Of a DNA stretch of 7,385 nt, positions 1 to 6,546 are shown piece by piece (the first letter of the stretch is position 1; the number at the start of each line of letters is the position of its first letter). The stretch is taken from contig RFPF01000147.1 of assembly GCA_009926295.1 (NCBI GenBank), forward strand, positions 1-7,385. Reading direction: 5' to 3'. The stretch comes from Planctomycetia bacterium. Its GTDB lineage: Bacteria; Planctomycetota; Planctomycetia; Pirellulales; UBA1268. The notes below the pieces were generated by a model. That model did not search any database. It was not told where the DNA came from and worked only from the letters and a program-made list of their open reading frames with translations. The translations under genes and the position numbers were made by a program.

Positions 1-229
1 GTGGGGGTCAAACAATTTGTTCGGCGGCATCTTTCCCGAGCAGCAAAGCCCTCGTGCAGCCCGGGTTTTTCGTCATAACCGGCCGGGTTTTGCCGAGCCG
101 AGCCTTCCCCTCGACCGCCCATTTCAAGTCGGACAAGGGGTGGATCAGCGACCGATTTCACGGAATCGCGGCGGGTGCCGGTTGAGTCGTTCGCTGCCCC
201 GCTGAATCGCGGTCATGGATTCGATTAAA
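1..229. other. Intergenic region beyond the MOSC gene
   Basis: No gene is supported in these bases. Besides the direct repeat at 61-91 there is a small imperfect hairpin around 153-168 (CGATT/AATCG), a repeated GAATCGCGG (163-171 and 204-212) and an AT-rich patch directly after the MOSC stop (224-234). I see no strong terminator with a T-run for the MOSC gene. Confidence 0.5.
61..91. repeat. Short direct repeat CCGGGTTTT, 22-base period
   Basis: CCGGGTTTT occurs at 61-69 and again at 83-91, starting 22 bases apart (about two helical turns). Between them lies a near-palindrome, AACCGGCCGGGTT. It sits downstream of the MOSC gene with no gene overlapping it. It could be paired protein-binding sites or an RNA element of a neighbouring gene outside the window, or chance. 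Confidence 0.3.
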
Positions 230-1126
230 TTAATGCTCGTCGCACGCGGCTGGATTGCCGACGAAGACGAGCCCGTGGGCAATGCTCGCAGTATTCACCG
301 CGAGCCGGTAGAGGTGGTTCCATCCGCTGGCGTCGACGTCGGGCCGCAGTCCCCTGCCCCGCCGGGCTTCGAACGCGTCGCGGAAACAGGCCGTGACGGC
401 ACCCGTCGTCGAGTCGCGCGTCGGCACCACGCACCGTCGGCAGACGTTCGTCGCCCTGAACCTCGCTTCGCCGATCGAAAACTCCTTCGGCTCGGGCGGC
501 GGCAGGCTCGCATAGGGATCGGCCGGAATGTCGCCCGGAAGATCGGCGAGCGATCGCACGAGGCCCGGCCTCGCCGGGCTCGCGAGCGTGTCTTCCCAGA
601 AGGCGTCGCAGCCGCCGATCTCGAGGTTGGCCCGGAACCGCCGCCGGCTCTCCGCGAGGTCGAAGCCGAACCAGCGGGCCGCTTCCGCAAGGCTCGCCGT
701 CGACACGAGCGTCGGCCCGGGAGCATCGCGGTCGTCCGGAAATCCGCCGTCAGGACGCTCCTCCAAAAGCAGCGTGCCGACGCCGAGCGCCTCGGAGAGC
801 CAGCCGCACGGCCCCTCTCTCCCGGGCAGGAGATGGAATGAATCGGGCCGCAGCGAGTCGAGTGCGGCGATCCCGGGAACCGCCTCCGCCGCGATCGCTG
901 CCGGATCGATCGACAGCGAGACCAGCCGTTCGGCGAGCGAGAACTCGGCCCGGATCGCGTGGAAGCGGGGCGTGCGCTTCGCGTTGACGACGCGGCCCTC
1001 CATGTCGACGAGCCGCCAGCGACGGTCGAACTCGAGCGCCCCGGACGGCAGCACGCGGGCGGAGTCGACCTCGACGCCGTCGAGGCTCTTCACGGGATGG
1101 AGCGTGATCCGGTCGAGCGTGGGCAT
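230..1126 (-). CDS. MOSC domain protein with N-terminal beta-barrel
   Basis: This is a 298-residue protein. The N-terminal beta-barrel domain of MOSC proteins is shown by ITLHPVKSLDGVEV (residues 7-20) and a DRRWRLVD block (34-41). The MOSC domain follows from about 150, with FRANLEIGG (164-172) and the diagnostic NVCRRCVVPTRDSTTG (227-242), containing Cys229 and Cys232. MOSC domains bind molybdenum cofactor or carry sulfur, as in YcbX, mARC and the C-terminal part of Moco sulfurase. This protein lacks the ferredoxin domain of YcbX and is close in length to stand-alone members, so a partner reductase would be needed if it is a reductase. The ATG at 1126 places PVKS near the N-terminus as usual; a GTG at 1141 would add five residues. 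Neither has a clear Shine-Dalgarno. It lies behind a terminator, so it is probably a separate unit, functionally unrelated to the export genes. Confidence 0.9.
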   Translation of the reverse strand: MPTLDRITLHPVKSLDGVEVDSARVLPSGALEFDRRWRLVDMEGRVVNAKRTPRFHAIRAEFSLAERLVSLSIDPAAIAAEAVPGIAALDSLRPDSFHLLPGREGPCGWLSEALGVGTLLLEERPDGGFPDDRDAPGPTLVSTASLAEAARWFGFDLAESRRRFRANLEIGGCDAFWEDTLASPARPGLVRSLADLPGDIPADPYASLPPPEPKEFSIGEARFRATNVCRRCVVPTRDSTTGAVTACFRDAFEARRGRGLRPDVDASGWNHLYRLAVNTASIAHGLVFVGNPAACDEH

Positions 1127-1178
1127 GCCGGAATGTATCACGCTCGAGCACCAGGCCTGGAGGGCCGGGTGAACACCA

Positions 1179-1194
1179 GCCGGCGGAGGCCGGC
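1179..1194 (-). other. Second small hairpin behind the terminator
   Basis: GCCGGC (1179-1184) and its inverted copy GCCGGC (1189-1194) flank a 4-base loop, two bases beyond the main terminator. It may back up termination. A 10-base palindrome, CCAGGCCTGG (1151-1160), lies a little further on, in the leader of the MOSC gene. In DNA this GC-rich both could be chance. Confidence 0.3.
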
Positions 1195-1196
1195 AA

Positions 1197-1228
1197 GGCA
1201 AAAATGGACCGGAGGTCCATGTTTTGCC
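1197..1228 (-). terminator. Hairpin terminator at the end of the operon
   Basis: GGCAAAAATGGACC (1197-1210) and GGTCCATGTTTTGCC (1214-1228) pair almost fully, with a 3-base loop and one bulged base. The structure begins at the last base of the TAG stop (1228-1230) of the M50 fusion. On the minus strand the inner ATGGACC/GGTCCAT stem runs straight into a T5 run, as in a rho-independent terminator. It separates the export operon from the MOSC gene and could work in both directions. Confidence 0.75.
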
Positions 1229-3459
1229 TACATCCTGAAGTTGAAGGTTTGCCACACCAGCCGCAGGAGCCACTGGCCCACCGTGCGGCTGCCCACCTGG
1301 ATCCGCGCCGTGCCCCGCATCCCCGGCGTGAGCACCGCCTCCGAGTCGTCGAGTGCCATCATCGCCTCGTAGCTCGCGGAGATCGGGAGCTCGCGGCCCG
1401 ACTCGTCGGTCTCTGTGGGCACGAGCCCTCCCGCCTTCACGCTCATCCGCTCCGAACTGCTCTCGAGACGGGATTCGGCGAGCTCCTCCACCTTTCCCGT
1501 GAACGTGCGCCAGGGGAAGGCGTCGAGCTTGAGGTCGACGTGCTGCCCCCTGCCCACGAACTCCACCTCCGATTGGTCGATCACCATCACGGCCTCGAAT
1601 TTTTCCGGCTCCCCCACCATGCACAGCACGGTGCCCTCGACGAAGGTCGCCCCGAGGTTGTACGGCTCCAGGGCGTTGCCGCTCCACGTGGGCAGCTTGC
1701 CCGACGCCCCCGGCTGCTCCTTGACCGCCGGGGCCGGCAGCACGATGCCGTCGCGGGGGGCACGCAGGACGAGCTCGGTGCGGTTTTTCCGCTTCTTCTC
1801 CAGCTGCTCCTCGACGCTCTTGAGCGCCTCCTCGACGGTTCCGATCTCCAGCCCCGCCGCCGGCGACGTGAACCGCTCGCGTTGGAGGCTCGCCAGCCTC
1901 GTGCGGGCGTCGGCCGCCTTTCCCTCGAGCTCCGCGATCGCGAGGTCGAGATCGATGCTCGACAGCCGGGCGAGCTCGTCGCCCCGCTTCACGATCGCCC
2001 CGGGCCTCACGGCCAGGCTCTCGAGGCGGCCCGCCTCCGTGACGTAGACGGTCTCCTCGCCGCGCGGGCGGAGTTCGGCCCCGCACCACACCCGCTGGGG
2101 CAGTGGAATGAGCGCGATCGCCGCGAGGATCGCCGCCGCGGCCACGCCCGTCACCGCGAGGTTCACCGCCTTCACTTCGTCGCGCCTCCCGGGGATGTTG
2201 AGGAACTTGATGATGCCCTGCACCGGCCTCACCACCAAGCCCCACAGCGCCATGAAGGCCAGGACCTGCCCGATCACCTCCAGCCGGTACGGCTTGAACA
2301 CGCTCCATACGAACAGGAAGATCGAGAGCGAGACGAACCAGCCGTAGAGGCTCGATGCCACCGAGTAGAGGGCGAACAGGCCGAGCCGGCGCTGCGGCAG
2401 GAAGGGGTCGTCGGGCGGCTTGATGCCCAGGCACCAGCGGCTCGCGATGCGACCGAGGATCGACGTCGACTTCTGCTTGAGATTCGGGATCTCGAGGAGG
2501 TCGGAGAGGATGTAGTAGCCGTCGTAGCGCAGGAGCGGGTTCGCGTTGAACATGAGCGTCGACACGCTCGACACGAACATCACGTCGAGGCAGAGCTGGT
2601 TGAAGATGCCGCCGTGGGAGTTCCACCACAGGTAGGTCGCGATCGACGCGAGGATCACCTCCACGTACATGCCCGCCGCCCCGATGGCCGCCCGCTTCCA
2701 CTTCGAGGGGAGCATCCAGCTGTCGGAGACGTCGCAATAGAGGCAGGGCGTGAACACGAGCATCATCATTCCCAGCTCGTGGCACTCGCCGCCGTAGTGC
2801 TTGCAGGAGAGGCCGTGGCCGAACTCGTGGCAGATCTTCGTGAACGCCAGCGCTGCGGCGAGGTACAGCCAGTTGCCCGAGGCGAAGAACTGGTGGAACT
2901 CCGGGAGCTTCGAGCGGAAGACGTCGAAGTTCACGAGCACGAGCACGAGCGCGCTCGCCGCGAACACGAGCACGGCCACGATCGCCGGCGGCTCGAAGAG
3001 CCAGCCGAACCACGGGTCGAGCCTGGCGAGGAGCCGGTCGGGGTCGAATCCGCGGAACCGCAGCGAGAGGATGTTGGCCAGCCACGCCTTCCACTGCTGC
3101 CAGTTCCGCTGCCTCCGTCGTTCGAAGAGCTGGGGGCCCTGGCCCGGCCGGTCGCCGATCACGAGCCCGGAGCGGTGGAGCGTGGCGATGAACCGGGCGA
3201 GCTCGTCGACCTTGATGCGGCGCGGCGGGAACCGCGCTTCGAACTGCTCCTTGAGCATCTCCAGGCTCGCGCTGCCGTCGAGCATCTCGAGGAGGGCGTA
3301 TTCCTCCGGACGGAAGCGGTAGTAGGAGAGCGCGATGGGGTCCTTCACGACCCACCACACCTGTCCCTGGTAGACCTGCCGGGTGGTGACGAGGTCGCCG
3401 CGGCGTCGCAGGCCCACGGGGCGGGTCGTGCTCGAGCGGAAGACGTCGGCGGAGGCCAT
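1228..3459 (-). CDS. PqqD-like/M50 zinc metalloprotease/HlyD fusion
   Basis: This 743-residue polytopic membrane protein has three parts. Residues about 20-103 resemble a PqqD-like winged-helix domain (VKDPIALSYYRFRPEEYALL), a fold that binds peptide leaders in RiPP pathways. About 155-452 is an M50 (site-2 protease) core with the zinc motif HEFGH (211-215) and NPLLRYDGYY (307-316), where Asp313 should be the third zinc ligand. Several hydrophobic segments are visible, including about 158-178, 195-213, 257-276, 358-395 and 430-452. Residues about 460-725 carry a split MFP module: RLESLAVRPGAIVKRGDELA, a short coiled coil (510-560), then LRAPRDGIVLP and a beta-barrel region. All catalytic residues are present, so it should be active. 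Five cysteines lie at 210-242. The ATG at 3459 follows the preceding stop by 20 bases with no clear Shine-Dalgarno, suggesting coupling. Family members are often called putative peptide zinc metalloproteases; the substrate here is unknown. Confidence 0.92.
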   Translation of the reverse strand: MASADVFRSSTTRPVGLRRRGDLVTTRQVYQGQVWWVVKDPIALSYYRFRPEEYALLEMLDGSASLEMLKEQFEARFPPRRIKVDELARFIATLHRSGLVIGDRPGQGPQLFERRRQRNWQQWKAWLANILSLRFRGFDPDRLLARLDPWFGWLFEPPAIVAVLVFAASALVLVLVNFDVFRSKLPEFHQFFASGNWLYLAAALAFTKICHEFGHGLSCKHYGGECHELGMMMLVFTPCLYCDVSDSWMLPSKWKRAAIGAAGMYVEVILASIATYLWWNSHGGIFNQLCLDVMFVSSVSTLMFNANPLLRYDGYYILSDLLEIPNLKQKSTSILGRIASRWCLGIKPPDDPFLPQRRLGLFALYSVASSLYGWFVSLSIFLFVWSVFKPYRLEVIGQVLAFMALWGLVVRPVQGIIKFLNIPGRRDEVKAVNLAVTGVAAAAILAAIALIPLPQRVWCGAELRPRGEETVYVTEAGRLESLAVRPGAIVKRGDELARLSSIDLDLAIAELEGKAADARTRLASLQRERFTSPAAGLEIGTVEEALKSVEEQLEKKRKNRTELVLRAPRDGIVLPAPAVKEQPGASGKLPTWSGNALEPYNLGATFVEGTVLCMVGEPEKFEAVMVIDQSEVEFVGRGQHVDLKLDAFPWRTFTGKVEELAESRLESSSERMSVKAGGLVPTETDESGRELPISASYEAMMALDDSEAVLTPGMRGTARIQVGSRTVGQWLLRLVWQTFNFRM

Positions 3460-3479
3460 GGTGACGAGCCGTCGCGTTG

Positions 3480-4391
3480 TTACTTGTGGATCGTCATCGT
3501 GGCGGTCTGGCCGGGGCGGAGGAGCCACTGTCGCGTGGCCGGATCCTGCCGGTTGTCGACCTCCGCGAACACGCGGTAGTCGCCGCCGCTCTCCACGAGC
3601 GGGCTCGTGAACACGATCCGGCCGGTGAACTTCTCGCGACGGCCGCCGGCGAGGACAACCTCCACCTCCACGGGGCGGCCGCTCACGTCGGCCGGGTCGA
3701 GCCGGGCGGCGTCGACGTAGCCCTCCACCCGCAGCCTGTCGGTGCGGACCACGCGGGCCAGCGGGTCGCCCGGCTGCAGCCACTCCCCCTGGTGTGGAAA
3801 GAGCTGCACCACCACTCCGTCGAGCGGGCTCCTGATGAGCCGGCGGTCGATCGCGTTCTCCGCGGCGAGCACCTCGACCTCCTTCGACTGGGCTGCGAGG
3901 GTGTTCAGCCTCTGCTCCAGCTGGGCCTGCTCGATCTGCAACTCCCCCTTCTTCTCGTTGAGCTTGAGGCGGCTCCGCTCGACCTCCGTGACGCTGCCGG
4001 GGACCTTGGCGTGAGACTCGAGGGCCTTGAGGTGCTCGGCCTCCGCCACCTGCTCCGCCGCGATCGCGTAGCGCACGTCGACGTCGCTCTCCGACTTCGC
4101 CACCGCCTGGTCGTGTTCGGCCCTGGCCTTGCGACGCTCCATCTGCGGCTGGTCGTCGTCGATCTTCGCGATCAAGGCCCCCTTCTCCACCACGTCGCCC
4201 TCGCGCACCCGCAGCTCGACGAGCACCCCAGCCTCGCGTGCCGGCACCTTCGCCTCCTCGATGAGCGACACGAGGCAGCGTTGGATCACGGGATCGCCGC
4301 CGGGGCTGTCGGCAGCCCCGGCGGATGCGGCGGCCGCGAGGCAGCCGAGAAGGATCGCGGTCGCGGCGGAGGGGCGTGGGAGCGGGCGCAT
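3480..4391 (-). CDS. Exported HlyD-type periplasmic adaptor (MFP)
   Basis: This is a 303-residue adaptor with an N-terminal export signal (basic MRPLPR, hydrophobic core about residues 11-24). Cleavage could be by signal peptidase I after the AGAA near residue 27. LLGC ending at Cys17 is a poor but possible lipobox, which would make it a lipoprotein. The first half-lipoyl is about 45-78 (VREGDVVEKGALIAKIDD), then a long charged coiled coil (about 79-180), the second half-lipoyl (185-215, IRSPLDGVVVQLFPHQGEWL) and a beta-barrel region to the end (LLRPGQTATMTIHK). Unlike its two MFP neighbours it has no transmembrane anchor beyond the signal and no FRL/FRM tail. It begins 11 bases after the GAF/HlyD stop and ends 20 bases before the M50 fusion, so it probably assembles with both. 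The transporter it would serve is not in this window. Confidence 0.9.
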   Translation of the reverse strand: MRPLPRPSAATAILLGCLAAAASAGAADSPGGDPVIQRCLVSLIEEAKVPAREAGVLVELRVREGDVVEKGALIAKIDDDQPQMERRKARAEHDQAVAKSESDVDVRYAIAAEQVAEAEHLKALESHAKVPGSVTEVERSRLKLNEKKGELQIEQAQLEQRLNTLAAQSKEVEVLAAENAIDRRLIRSPLDGVVVQLFPHQGEWLQPGDPLARVVRTDRLRVEGYVDAARLDPADVSGRPVEVEVVLAGGRREKFTGRIVFTSPLVESGGDYRVFAEVDNRQDPATRQWLLRPGQTATMTIHK

Positions 4392-4400
4392 GGGCGAAGT

Positions 4401-4407
4401 CCTCACC
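4401..4407 (-). promoter_or_regulatory. Ribosome binding site overlapping the upstream stop codon
   Basis: The minus strand reads GGTGAGG, nine bases before the ATG at 4391. The TGA stop of the GAF/HlyD gene (4403-4405) lies inside this Shine-Dalgarno-like sequence, so translation of the two genes is likely coupled. Confidence 0.55.
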
Positions 4408-6490
4408 AGAGACGAAACAGGATGTGCTGCTGCACGAAGGCCACGAGGTCGTGGAAGATGACATAGCCGAGCGGACGCGTGCCGCAGTTGATCCGGGCCG
4501 TCACACTCGCGCCCGCACCCAGCTCCTCCTTGGCGTGGCGGGAGGGGTCGATCGTGACCCTGACGAGCACGGTGTTGCCCTGCTCGCCGCGGACCTCCGC
4601 CTGCTCGTGGATCTCGCGCACGCTCCCCGCGTGGCGCGTGCCGGGGTCGGTGGCGAGGATGTAGTCGACGGTGAGTTCCCGGCCGGCGGCCTTCGCCTCG
4701 GCCACGGCCCGGTTTACGTGGCCGAGCCGGTCGTCGGGGAGGTGGATCTCGAGTTCCCAGGGGCCCGTCTTGTCGGCCACGTTGAGGAGCACCTGACCCT
4801 TCTCGACCGGCCGCAGCATGAGCCGGTCGCGCACCTGCCAGGTGACGATCACGCCGTCGATCGGACTGCGCACCGCGAGGTCGAGCTTCTTCGCCTCGTA
4901 GAGCTTCCGCTGCTCCTCGAGGCTCTCGATCTCCCGCTCGAGCTGGGCGGCCCGGCCCGCCATCCGGTTCTTCTCGTCGGCGGATATCTTCTGATCTTCG
5001 AGGAGCGCGCGGCGCGTGGACACGAGCTGCTCCTCGCTGCCGGCCTTGCGGCCGAGCACGTCGGTGAGGGCGACGTCGAGCTCGATGTTGCGAAGCGTGG
5101 CGAGGAGCTGCTTCTCCTTCACTTCGGCCCCGTGCTCCACCCCGGGCGCGATCGATTCGACCACGCCGTCGATCCCGGCGAACACGTCGCGGCGGTGCAC
5201 CGGCTCGAGCGTGCCCTTCCCCTCCAGGCGGAGGTCGGCGGGCACGAGCACGAGCGCGGCGACGGCCGCCACCGCGGAGAGCGCGGCGAGGACGGTCTTG
5301 GGCAGGTTGCGGGCGGAGGTGAGCACCCGCGAGCGGCCGAGGATGTCGAGCACCGGAAACAGGGGGAGCCCCGTGTGGGCCAGGGCGTTGGCGAGGGCCA
5401 CCTTGCCGTGCTCGGCGACGAGCTCCACGCGGGCCCGCCGCCCCCCCTCGAACGAGGCTGACGAAAACCACTCCGCCACGAGGGCCCCGATCGGCCGGGG
5501 CGCCACCTTCGGGGCGGCCTCCGCCTTCGCCACGGCCACGGCGTCGATCCCGCCCGCCTTCACCACCGGCGTGGGTCGCGGCTTCTCCAGGGGGACGATC
5601 GCGAGCGCCGTGGCGTGCGACTCGTCGATGTAGGCCTCGAGCTCCTCCTCGATCTGCGGCGGCAGCTCGCGGGACGGATCGGGATGCCAGAGCGGATCGC
5701 CTGCCCGCGCCACGACGCGCACGAGCGCCTCGATCGCCTGCACCGCCGACGCCCGGCGCTCGATCGACTCCTGCCCGCTGACGGCCGTGAGCTCGAGCTT
5801 CCGGCCGCGGCTCACCAGCACGCTCACGCGGTCACAGCCGATGATGCGCCGGGCCTCGTTGGCGAGCACATAGGCGGTGGCCTTCGGGTCGAGCGACTCG
5901 TGCACCGCCCGGCTGAAGCGGTCGACCTGCACCAGCGCCGTCTGCTGACTGTCGAGCGTGACGAGCTGCTGCCGCTCGAGATAGAGGCCGGCCGGCTGGG
6001 CCGCCTGCTCGAGGAACTTGAGATACCCGCGCTCGACGTCGGGCGCGTTGGAGTGGTGGAACACCTCGATGAGGCCGGCCCTCGTGCCGGCCCGCTCGAT
6101 CGGCGCCGCCACCACCAGCAGATCGGTGGGGTTCTCCGCGGCCGGGCTGCCGTCTGGCTTCGTCAGGCCCGCCCGCGGCGGCACGACGATGCCCTCGGGG
6201 TTGCCGAGCAGCATCGACACGAGCTTTCCGTGGGCTGCCTGCGACTCCTCGCCGCTGGTGAGCCCCGTGTGCTCGACGCCCAGACCGCTCACCGACTCGA
6301 CACGGCCCTGGTCTCGGACGAGCCAGACGATGCCACCCACGGCGCCCATCGCCTCGACGGCCTTCGCGAGCAGTGCCGCGAAGAACTCGGCCTCCTTCAT
6401 GTCGCCCTGCGCGAGCGCACGGATCTGGTCGACGATCGCGAGGATCTGCCGCCGTGCCTCCTCGACCGCCCGTTCGTCGACCGTGCTCAT
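4403..6490 (-). CDS. GAF-GAF-TM-HlyD membrane fusion protein
   Basis: This 695-residue protein is predicted to have a cytoplasmic sensor half and a periplasmic adaptor half. Residues about 33-172 form one GAF-like domain. About 188-360 form a second, interrupted by an Ala/Pro/Lys-rich linker (303-333). One membrane segment spans about 398-417 (VLAALSAVAAVAALVLVPADL). The HlyD part follows: first half-lipoyl (434-468, DVFAGIDGVVESIAPG), coiled-coil hairpin (about 469-538), second half-lipoyl (540-575, VRSPIDGVIVTWQVRDRLM), then the beta-barrel region. A hydrophobic C-terminal tail, RPLGYVIFHDLVAFVQQHIL followed by FRLW, ends the chain. MFP proteins normally bridge an inner-membrane transporter to the outer membrane; GAF domains usually bind small ligands or mediate dimerisation. 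Coupling the two suggests export gated by a cytosolic signal, which is inference. The ATG at 6490 has only a weak GGGA upstream. Confidence 0.9.
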   Translation of the reverse strand: MSTVDERAVEEARRQILAIVDQIRALAQGDMKEAEFFAALLAKAVEAMGAVGGIVWLVRDQGRVESVSGLGVEHTGLTSGEESQAAHGKLVSMLLGNPEGIVVPPRAGLTKPDGSPAAENPTDLLVVAAPIERAGTRAGLIEVFHHSNAPDVERGYLKFLEQAAQPAGLYLERQQLVTLDSQQTALVQVDRFSRAVHESLDPKATAYVLANEARRIIGCDRVSVLVSRGRKLELTAVSGQESIERRASAVQAIEALVRVVARAGDPLWHPDPSRELPPQIEEELEAYIDESHATALAIVPLEKPRPTPVVKAGGIDAVAVAKAEAAPKVAPRPIGALVAEWFSSASFEGGRRARVELVAEHGKVALANALAHTGLPLFPVLDILGRSRVLTSARNLPKTVLAALSAVAAVAALVLVPADLRLEGKGTLEPVHRRDVFAGIDGVVESIAPGVEHGAEVKEKQLLATLRNIELDVALTDVLGRKAGSEEQLVSTRRALLEDQKISADEKNRMAGRAAQLEREIESLEEQRKLYEAKKLDLAVRSPIDGVIVTWQVRDRLMLRPVEKGQVLLNVADKTGPWELEIHLPDDRLGHVNRAVAEAKAAGRELTVDYILATDPGTRHAGSVREIHEQAEVRGEQGNTVLVRVTIDPSRHAKEELGAGASVTARINCGTRPLGYVIFHDLVAFVQQHILFRLW

Positions 6491-6517
6491 GCGTGGAGTC
6501 CCGAACTCTGTTCGAAA

Positions 6518-6536
6518 CGGGCCGCCGGCCGGCCCG
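6518..6536 (-). other. Intergenic hairpin between DUF3467 and GAF/HlyD genes
   Basis: CGGGCCG (6518-6524) and CGGCCCG (6530-6536) form a 7-base-pair stem with a 5-base loop. On the minus strand it is followed by TTTCGAAC and then a second small inverted repeat, CGAAC/GTTCG (6502-6514, 3-base loop). The pair fills most of the 56-base gap. It could be a leaky terminator or mRNA-processing structure that sets the ratio of DUF3467 to the membrane proteins. The GC content makes chance stems common here. Confidence 0.35.
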
Positions 6537-6546
6537 CCCGCCGGAC

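Noticed and set aside
17..205. 62-residue plus-strand frame in the terminal gap
   Set aside because: It starts with TTG, has no ribosome binding site, its codon use is unlike that of the neighbours, and the product is not recognisable.
230..3358. A single 1042-residue minus-strand protein ending in the MOSC domain
   Set aside because: The part upstream of 1126 runs out of frame through the M50 gene and is Arg/Gly/Pro-rich noise. The MOSC protein begins at 1126 behind a terminator.
1204..3579. Plus-strand open frame of 791 codons opposite the M50 fusion
   Set aside because: Its translation is low-complexity (His, Arg, Glu, Leu rich) without a recognisable domain. It mirrors a minus-strand gene with clear motifs and is an antisense shadow of GC-rich coding DNA. 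The same holds for plus-strand frames at 215-841, 3477-4466, 4325-5461 and 5615-6622.
3460..4464. N-terminal extension of the M50 fusion through the small HlyD gene
   Set aside because: That stretch is an out-of-frame reading of the exported adaptor gene, with no domain features. The family N-terminus begins at the ATG at 3459.
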